From DATELY01 sp035276085 (GTDB lineage Bacteria; Pseudomonadota; Gammaproteobacteria; Steroidobacterales; Steroidobacteraceae), in contig DATELY010000107.1 of the NCBI GenBank assembly GCA_035276085.1, positions 1-10,894 on the forward strand: 10,894 nt of DNA, in the 5' to 3' direction. Shown here piece after piece: positions 5,375-10,894 of this stretch. Within the stretch, counting starts at the first letter, position 1. The number at the start of each line of letters is the position of its first letter. The notes under the pieces are model-generated. The model searched no databases, was not told the origin of the DNA, and saw only the letters and a program-made list of their open reading frames with translations. The position numbers and the translations under genes are program-made.

Positions 5375-8293
5375 ATGATTACGGTCAGGCACCCTAACCG
5401 TAGTCCCATCTATTTCGCGCAGATGCAATCTCACCCCCACCTTCAGCATTCGCCGAGCAGCGAAGCGACGCTGCTGGAGCGCGACGATGAGCTGCAGGCG
5501 CTGATCACCGCGTTGAGCGAAGCGCAGCAGGAGCGCGGTCAGTTCGTTTTGATCGAAGCACCCGCTGGTCTCGGCAAGACCACGTTGCTACGCGCAACGG
5601 TCGCCACGGCGACCGAGCAAGGGTTTGGTTGTCTGCGCGCGCGTGCCAACGAGATCGAGCGTGAGTTTCCTTATGGATGCGTTCGTCAGTTGTTGGAGCC
5701 CGCCATTGCAGCGGCTTCGAAGGCCGAGCGCGATCGGCTGTTCGAAGATGCATCCGCACTCTCGATGCCACTCTTTGCGCACGGCATCGCTGCGAGTCCA
5801 GCATCGCAAGCCGCCGAGAGTGTTTTCTCGATCCTCCACGGCCTGTACTGGCTACTGAACAAGATCGCCCGCGAGCGACCGCTCCTCCTCTGCATCGATG
5901 ATCTGCAGTGGTGCGATGAGGAGTCGCTACGTTTTCTCAACTATCTCGCGCCGCGCCTGGATGGTCTTTCGATCGTGGTGCTTACCTCCGCTCGTTCGCG
6001 TCAGAATGTCACGGCGGATCTCGCACGTCTGTTTCGATCGCCGGAAGTGAACGTGCTGCGCCTGCAGCCATTGAGCGTCGAAGCGACCGCGAGGTTTTGT
6101 GAGCGCGCACTCGGTACGCCGGTAGCTCATGATTTTGCGGTCGCCTGCCATGGTGCGACGGGAGGCAATCCGTTCTTCCTCAACACGCTCTTGCGTGAGG
6201 CACAGGAACTCAGGTTCCTGACCGATGCGAGTGAAGCAGCACGGGTGCGCCGGATTGGCCCCGCCGCGGTAGCTCGAGCCGTTCTATTGCGGCTCGAAGC
6301 AGCGCCGGCCGCTGCAACCGTTCTCGTCCGCGCCATTGCGGTATTGGGCGAGGCTGCAACGGTCGTCGATGCGGCACGGTTGGCAGAGCTCGCGGCGGAC
6401 GAGGCGGCACGAGCAGCCGATCTGCTGGTTGGCCTCGGCATCCTGAAGCAAGCCGACGAGCTCGAGTTTGCGCATCCGATCGTGCGGCAGGCGATCTACG
6501 AAGACATCGGTGCGCACGAACGAGCACGAGCGCACGCACGCGCTGCTCGGATTCTTGCCGAGCGCGGCGCCGACGACGAGCGGGTCGCGACCCAGATTCT
6601 CAAAACAGAGCCGGTGGGCGCCCTCGATCGAGTCGAGTTGTTACGGCGCGCGGCGGATCGCGCTCTGGCGCAGGGAGCCCCGAGCGCCGCGATTTGCTGG
6701 CTCTCACGTGCGCTAGCAGAGCCTCCACCTGCCGCACTGCGGCCCGATGTGCTTCTCGAGCTGGGCACGGCGGAGCTTCGGCTCGGCATGCCGCAAGCGC
6801 TCGATCGACTGCAGGAAGCGGTGACGGCAAACCAATCGCCCCGGCAGCTCGCCATCGCCGTCCGTCAACTTGCGAACGCGCTCAGCATGTCCGGGAACCA
6901 TGACCGCGCTGTCGCTGCGATCGAATCGGCCATCACGCGCATCGAACCACACGATACCGAGCTGGCGTTGGTTCTGGAGGCGGAGCTCGCGGCCAAGGCG
7001 CAGCAGGGCAGTCGCGATGTTCGCGACAGAGCAACTCAACGCTTGGTACGGCACAGCAACCGCAAAGGCGCAACCCGCGGCGAGCGCCTGGTGCTGGCGA
7101 GTCTGGCGTTCGAGCGTGCCAGGCAGAGCGACACCGAACGCGCAGCGGTACAACACATCGAATGCGCGCTCGCGGCCGGCGGTTTGCTGGACCAACAGCC
7201 CGATGTTGTCGGACCTTTTTATGCGCTGATCATCGGCTTGCTCGCGACGGACGCGCTGGATCTGGGACGCTCCCATCTCGAACAGGCGCTTGCACAGGCG
7301 CGTGCGCGCAGCTCGATTCCAGCGATCGCGTTTCTGACCGTACATCGCGGCTGGTTCTTCCTGCGTGCCGGTGATCTGCCCAACGCAGAAGCGGACGCAC
7401 GCGCCGCACTCGATCTGCTGACCGCTCACGACATCCGGCTCGGAAGCCGGTTCGCATTGGCGCTACTGCTCGAAGCCTCGATCGAAGCCGGACGGATCGA
7501 TGCGGCCGGGGAGGCGCTTCGCACCAGTGGACTCGACAGCGATATCCCGGCGGGATTGGCCAACAACACGCTGTTCGAAGCGCGCGGACTTCTGCGACTT
7601 GCTGAAGGCGATGCGCGTGCGGCGCTGGATGACCTGCTCGAGTTCGAGCGACGCGATCAGCTTTGGGGTGCTGCCAACCCGCTCGCATCGCGCTGGCGTT
7701 CACGTGCATGCCTCGCGCTGCGCACCTTGGGGGACGAGGCAGGCGCACGAAGCATGGCCGCTGAGGATCTGGAGCGAGCGCGCCGCTGGGGCTCTGCGAG
7801 TGGTATCGGCATTGCGTTGCACGCAGCCGCACTGGTCGACGTCGATACCGCATCGATCGAGCGCCTTACCGAGGCAGTCAGCGTGCTCGAACGCTCGCCG
7901 GCAAGGCTCGAACATGCCCGCGCACTCATTGCGCTTGGCGCCGCGCAACGACGCAGCAATCGGCGCGCCGAGGCACGAACGATGCTCGAAGCAGGACTCG
8001 AGCTCGCGAGGCGTTGCGGTGCCGGCGCACTCGCACAGCACGCTGACACCGAATTGCGGGCCGCGGGCGGACGATCGAGCGACCCGACGGCCAGCGGCGT
8101 GCAGCAACTCACCGTATCCGAACGGCGCGTGGCGGAGCTCGCGGCCAAAGGGCTTTCCAATCCCGCCATTGCGCAGGCGCTGTTCGTAACTCGCAAGACA
8201 GTCGAAACCCATCTCGGCCGCGTGTATTCCAAGCTCGGCATCGCGGGACGTACGCAACTCATCCGCGTACTCGCAGAAGCGCAAAGCGAGTAG
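5375..8293 (+). CDS. Large ATP-binding LuxR-family transcriptional regulator (LAL/MalT-like)
   Basis: This 972-residue cytoplasmic signal-transducing regulator belongs to the large ATP-binding LuxR (STAND ATPase) class. The N-terminal ATPase has a P-loop APAGLGKTT (62-70), which fits the [AG]x4GK[ST] rule, and a Walker B strand LLLCIDD followed by LQWCDE (about 170-182). The middle, about 400-890, is Ala/Leu/Arg-rich helical repeat of TPR type, likely sensing a ligand or protein. The last 64 residues (about 909-972) are a LuxR helix-turn-helix: LTVSERRVAELAAKGLSN, then PAIAQALFVTRKTVETHLGRV and YSKLGI. The ATG at 5375 has GAGGG at 5364-5368; an internal ATG at 5423 is possible but has no such site. 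The length is normal for the class. The inducer and target genes are unknown; neighbouring NmrA-like genes and the ECF operon are candidates by position only. Confidence 0.93.
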   Translation: MITVRHPNRSPIYFAQMQSHPHLQHSPSSEATLLERDDELQALITALSEAQQERGQFVLIEAPAGLGKTTLLRATVATATEQGFGCLRARANEIEREFPYGCVRQLLEPAIAAASKAERDRLFEDASALSMPLFAHGIAASPASQAAESVFSILHGLYWLLNKIARERPLLLCIDDLQWCDEESLRFLNYLAPRLDGLSIVVLTSARSRQNVTADLARLFRSPEVNVLRLQPLSVEATARFCERALGTPVAHDFAVACHGATGGNPFFLNTLLREAQELRFLTDASEAARVRRIGPAAVARAVLLRLEAAPAAATVLVRAIAVLGEAATVVDAARLAELAADEAARAADLLVGLGILKQADELEFAHPIVRQAIYEDIGAHERARAHARAARILAERGADDERVATQILKTEPVGALDRVELLRRAADRALAQGAPSAAICWLSRALAEPPPAALRPDVLLELGTAELRLGMPQALDRLQEAVTANQSPRQLAIAVRQLANALSMSGNHDRAVAAIESAITRIEPHDTELALVLEAELAAKAQQGSRDVRDRATQRLVRHSNRKGATRGERLVLASLAFERARQSDTERAAVQHIECALAAGGLLDQQPDVVGPFYALIIGLLATDALDLGRSHLEQALAQARARSSIPAIAFLTVHRGWFFLRAGDLPNAEADARAALDLLTAHDIRLGSRFALALLLEASIEAGRIDAAGEALRTSGLDSDIPAGLANNTLFEARGLLRLAEGDARAALDDLLEFERRDQLWGAANPLASRWRSRACLALRTLGDEAGARSMAAEDLERARRWGSASGIGIALHAAALVDVDTASIERLTEAVSVLERSPARLEHARALIALGAAQRRSNRRAEARTMLEAGLELARRCGAGALAQHADTELRAAGGRSSDPTASGVQQLTVSERRVAELAAKGLSNPAIAQALFVTRKTVETHLGRVYSKLGIAGRTQLIRVLAEAQSE

Positions 8294-8313
8294 TCCAACT
8301 CTGGCGTGCCAAC

Positions 8314-8340
8314 GGCCCTCGCGCTGCGAAGCGCCTTGCC
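8314..8340 (+). repeat. Hairpin with GNRA-type loop after the LuxR regulator
   Basis: A perfect 5-bp stem GCGCT/AGCGC (8321-8325 with 8330-8334) closes a GCGA tetraloop. Outside an internal loop, GGC (8314-8316) can pair with GCC (8338-8340). It starts 21 bases after the regulator's stop. Lack of a U-run makes intrinsic termination uncertain. Confidence 0.3.
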
Positions 8341-8465
8341 GCCAACGAGCGTGTCGACGCAATCGACCGCCTTCCCTCCCTGATTGACCAATATCAGTGA
8401 GCTCCCCGACGCGCCTCCTGTAACCCAAGCGCACGATCCTGCCCATGAACTTCAGGGTTGGATTC

Positions 8466-9242
8466 ATGAACGCCCAGGATCTCGCTCTCTTCGAAACGAC
8501 GCGCCCCGCACTGATGGGCATCGCCTGCCGACTGCTGCGCTCGCGAACCGAGGCCGAGGACGCGGTGCAGGATTGCTTTCTGAGGTGGAGCGATTCGGAT
8601 CGCGCCGGCATCGCCTCGCCCGTGGGCTGGCTCAAGACCCTCTGCACGCGCCGCTGCATCGACGTCCTGCGAACCGTACGCCGCTCTCGCGTCGACTACG
8701 TCGGTGCGTCGCTCTCCGACGTGGCGGATCCCGACAGAGATGAAGAAATCGATCGTCACCTGCCTGCCTCGCTCACGATTGCCTTCTCGCAGTTGCTGCA
8801 GCGCTTGAGCCCGAAGGAACGTGCGGCCTATGTCCTGCACGAACTCTTCGAGCAACCGTACCGAACGATTGCAGCGACGCTGCACATGACGCCCGGCGCG
8901 TGCCAGAAGCTCGTTGAGCGCGGCCGTGTGCATATCGTCCAACAAAGGACGCGGTATGTATCGCCCGCAGATACCCAGCGCCGATTGTTGTGTGCTTTCC
9001 ACTCGGCCATTGCGACCGGCACCCCATCGCAACTCGCACTGCTGCTGGCTCGCGATGCGCACACGAAGCGCCGCGGTAGCAAGGCACGCGCGGTGCTTCG
9101 CGTTCTTCAAAGCCATGAACAGCCTGTTCATGCCCTCACTCAGGACTTCAATGGAGATCACCGTGATGAAATCTCAACAAGCGCCCGTGCTGATCATTGG
9201 TGCAAACGGCAAGACGGGTCGACGAGTCAACGCGCTGCTTGA
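8466..9242 (+). CDS. ECF sigma factor, ECF41-like, with truncated C-terminal domain
   Basis: This encodes 258 residues. Sigma-70 region 2 spans about residues 5-75, with AEDAVQDCFLRW (30-41) and GWLKTLCTRRCIDVLR (54-69). Region 4 spans about 110-157, with LSPKERAAYVLHELFEQPY and RTIAATLHMTPGACQKLVER. The linker DYVGASLSDVADPD (77-90) resembles the conserved ECF41 linker. ECF41 proteins carry a SnoaL-like C-terminal domain that regulates them. Here it begins (LLCAFHSAIATGTPSQLALL, 174-193) and continues to about residue 220 (GSKARAVLRVLQSHEQPVHA), then the frame runs 77 bases into the next gene and ends without the rest of the domain. The start at 8466 has AGGG (8454-8457) eight bases upstream; the ATG at 8445 has no site. 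The downstream oxidoreductase/epimerase neighbour is the typical ECF41 target type. Confidence 0.87.
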   Translation: MNAQDLALFETTRPALMGIACRLLRSRTEAEDAVQDCFLRWSDSDRAGIASPVGWLKTLCTRRCIDVLRTVRRSRVDYVGASLSDVADPDRDEEIDRHLPASLTIAFSQLLQRLSPKERAAYVLHELFEQPYRTIAATLHMTPGACQKLVERGRVHIVQQRTRYVSPADTQRRLLCAFHSAIATGTPSQLALLLARDAHTKRRGSKARAVLRVLQSHEQPVHALTQDFNGDHRDEISTSARADHWCKRQDGSTSQRAA

Positions 9243-9990
9243 AAGAAGAGGAGTCGCTACTCGCGGAGCATCCCGCACAACCGCGCCGTCGTTCGACTGG
9301 ACACGGCCGGAAGGATGGGCCGCCGCGCTGGAGGGCGTCTCGCGAGCGTATGTGACCTATCAGCCGGATCTCGCCGTCGCGGGTGCTGACGCAGCCATCG
9401 CCGAGCTGAGCGACATTGCACGTCGACAGGGACTGGAACGCGTCGTGCTCCTTTCCGGCCGCGGCGAACCCGGCGCGCAGCGCGCCGAAAAAGCACTGCA
9501 GACTTCCGGCGTCCCCTGGACGATCGTGCGCGCGAGCTGGTTCAACCAGAACTTCAGCGAGGGCTACATGCTCGATGGTGTACTCGCGGGCGAGATCGCA
9601 CTGCCCGCGGGCGCCATACCCGAACCCTTCGTTGACGCCGACGACATCGCAGAAGTCGCCGCCGCCGCGCTCGTCGATGCACGCCACGCCAATCGCCTCT
9701 ACGAAGTGACCGGACCTCGAGCGCTGACCTTCGCTCAAGCCGTCGATGAAATTGCCGCAGGCCTGGGCCGACCCGTCCGCTACACACAGATCACACCGGA
9801 GGACTTCGTCATCAGCCTGCGAGCGTACGTGCCCGAAGACATCGTGCAGCTGATGAACGAACTGTTCACAGTCGTTCTCGACGGCCGCAACATGCAAGTG
9901 AAGGATGGCGTCGCAGAAGCCCTCGGTCGCCCCGCGCGCGACTTTTCCGAGTACGTGCGCGAGACCGTGCGCTCGGGTGCTTGGTCGTGA
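9166..9990 (+). CDS. NmrA-family NAD(P)-binding oxidoreductase/epimerase-like protein
   Basis: This encodes 274 residues with an intact dinucleotide-binding loop, VLIIGANGKTGRRV (GxxGxxG at 12-18), as in NmrA/QOR2-like atypical SDRs that bind NAD(P). Further family signs are the segment RVVLLSGRGEPGAQRAEKAL, the motif TSGVPWTIVRASWFNQNFSE, then EPFVDADDIAEVAAAAL and YEVTGPRALTFAQAVDEIA. The length is normal. ATG 9166 is chosen for its GGAG (9153-9156) nine bases upstream; an in-frame ATG at 9151, with AGGA at 9142-9145, is a close alternative that adds five residues. The gene starts 77 bases inside the sigma-factor frame, so translation is probably coupled. Pairing with an ECF41-type sigma factor suggests it is that factor's target, as known for this group. 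The substrate is unknown. Confidence 0.9.
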   Translation: MKSQQAPVLIIGANGKTGRRVNALLERRGVATRGASRTTAPSFDWTRPEGWAAALEGVSRAYVTYQPDLAVAGADAAIAELSDIARRQGLERVVLLSGRGEPGAQRAEKALQTSGVPWTIVRASWFNQNFSEGYMLDGVLAGEIALPAGAIPEPFVDADDIAEVAAAALVDARHANRLYEVTGPRALTFAQAVDEIAAGLGRPVRYTQITPEDFVISLRAYVPEDIVQLMNELFTVVLDGRNMQVKDGVAEALGRPARDFSEYVRETVRSGAWS

Positions 9991-10029
9991 GAGGGCGCGT
10001 AAACTCCGAGTACGGGAACAGCCAACCCC

Positions 10030-10894
10030 CTACTCGCGACCCAAGCCAGCCTCACGGGCACGCACAATGGCCTGTGCGCGCGTCTCCAACTCGAGCTTCT
10101 CGAAAATCATCGACACTTGGTTACGCACGGTCTTCTCCGAGAGCCCGAGGCGTGCGGCAATCTGCGCGTTGTCGCAAGCGCGTGCGAGCAGATCCAGGAT
10201 TTCCAGCTGTCGTTGCGACAGGGAACTGAATTCGACTCGCACGTTTTCACCCGGACGCTCGCGCAGGAACTGCCGCACTTCCTCCAGCCAGCGCTCCCAT
10301 CCGGGCTCGTGCGCCAGCAGCAGGTGATTGCGGCTCTCGATGGACACGAACTTCGCGCCGGGAATGGACATCGCAAGCAGCCGGCCTTCTTCGAAGGGCA
10401 CACGTACATCGTGCACGCTGTGCATGACGAGCGTGGGGCAGCGCACCGACGCGAGCAGGTCGAGCACGTCGATATAGTCGAACTCGCGCATGAAGCGCGC
10501 CGCATTCTCGGGTGAAGTCGATAGCCGCTCCATCTCGTTGAACCACGCATGCTGTTCCGCCGTGCCGCCAGGGATGAACTGGGTCGTGAAGAACTGTCGG
10601 AACGACGCATCTTCCTTGCCCCAGCCCAGCTGCGCGAGCCGCCGCATCGTTTCGGCCTCTTCCCGCTGGTCTGGGGTGCTCGAACGCACGAGGCGACCCC
10701 GTGCGTAGCCGCCATGCAGAATCAAATGCGAGACCTGCTCGGGATGGCGAACGGCGTAGGCGATCGCAACCGCCGCGCCCTGCGATATCCCCAGCAATGC
10801 GAACTTCTCCGCGCCGGCCGCTTCGACGACGGCCTCCATATCGTCGACCCAGCGATCGAAATGCAGATCCGGCACCGTCCAATCCGACAGACCG
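10030..10894 (-). CDS. Alpha/beta-hydrolase fused to a LuxR-type HTH (partial, start beyond right edge)
   Basis: The frame is open to the right edge: upstream of an in-frame GTG at 10873-10875 it continues GLSDWT, which fits the family, so the true start lies outside the window. The N-terminal part is an alpha/beta-hydrolase with nucleophile elbow LLGISQGAA, a candidate acid in MHSVHDVRVPF and a candidate His in ESRNHLLLAHEPGW, so the Ser-Asp-His triad seems intact. The last 65 or so residues form a LuxR helix-turn-helix: LSQRQLEILDLLARACDN, then AQIAARLGLSEKTVRNQVSM and IFEKLEL. This is a one-component regulator whose sensor domain is hydrolase-like; ligand and targets are unknown. It faces the preceding gene tail to tail across 39 bases. 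Confidence 0.92.
   Translation of the reverse strand, partial: GLSDWTVPDLHFDRWVDDMEAVVEAAGAEKFALLGISQGAAVAIAYAVRHPEQVSHLILHGGYARGRLVRSSTPDQREEAETMRRLAQLGWGKEDASFRQFFTTQFIPGGTAEQHAWFNEMERLSTSPENAARFMREFDYIDVLDLLASVRCPTLVMHSVHDVRVPFEEGRLLAMSIPGAKFVSIESRNHLLLAHEPGWERWLEEVRQFLRERPGENVRVEFSSLSQRQLEILDLLARACDNAQIAARLGLSEKTVRNQVSMIFEKLELETRAQAIVRAREAGLGRE

Noticed and set aside
8419..8447. ECF41-type autoregulated promoter before the sigma gene (TGTAACC as a variant of TGTCACA)
   Set aside because: No CGTC lies at the required distance downstream, and the position would fall too close to the start codon.
7700..8659. Long minus-strand open frame (319 residues) opposite the LuxR regulator
   Set aside because: It is a shadow of the GC-rich sense gene: Arg/Ser/Ala-rich composition, no recognisable domain and no ribosome site. 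The sense frame has clear domains.
1..10894. CRISPR array, insertion sequence, prophage or rRNA genes
   Set aside because: No regularly spaced repeats, transposase or phage genes, or rRNA sequence were seen on either strand.

Overview
The window comes from a GC-rich, probably proteobacterial chromosome (beta- or gammaproteobacterial in style). I base this on high GC at third codon positions, Shine-Dalgarno-led starts, a MalT-like LuxR ATPase, an ECF41-type sigma factor, a DUF1326/DUF2182 pair and an alpha/beta-hydrolase fused to a LuxR HTH. The genus cannot be fixed from the sequence.

Left edge (1-905, + strand): three small ORFs of unknown function, the first cut by the window edge, each joined to the next by a 4-base ATGA overlap, so they form one translationally coupled operon. 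A 330-base non-coding stretch follows (906-1235) that is unusually rich in short perfect inverted repeats. Then comes genomic wreckage (1236-1890): the N-terminal winged-helix part of an Mrr-type restriction protein runs directly into the C-terminal third of a short-chain dehydrogenase, which itself carries a frameshift near its end. This part looks like an accessory region or deletion scar.

Middle (2024-3521, - strand): a two-gene operon, DUF1326 then DUF2182, likely a membrane-associated metal-handling module (Cys-rich soluble protein plus His/Met/Cys-rich polytopic membrane protein). After 611 bases without a convincing gene, a stand-alone NmrA-like NAD(P)-binding protein (4133-5110, +) follows, with a degenerate nucleotide-binding loop.

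Right half (5375-10894): a regulator-rich block. A 972-residue LuxR-family ATPase regulator (+) is followed by an ECF41-like sigma factor (+) whose C-terminal SnoaL-like domain is truncated, and whose end overlaps by 77 bases an intact NmrA/NAD(P)-binding epimerase-like gene (+). ECF41 sigma factors are known to sit beside carboxymuconolactone decarboxylases, oxidoreductases or epimerases (COE genes), so this is a recognisable sigma/target pair. Convergent to it, on the - strand and cut by the right edge, is an alpha/beta-hydrolase fused to a LuxR-type HTH.

The most interesting points are the truncated ECF41 sigma factor fused by overlap to its presumed target, the mrr/SDR deletion chimera, the structured intergenic stretch before it, and the orphan coupled small-protein operon. 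I do not see a clearly complete new defence or biosynthetic system.
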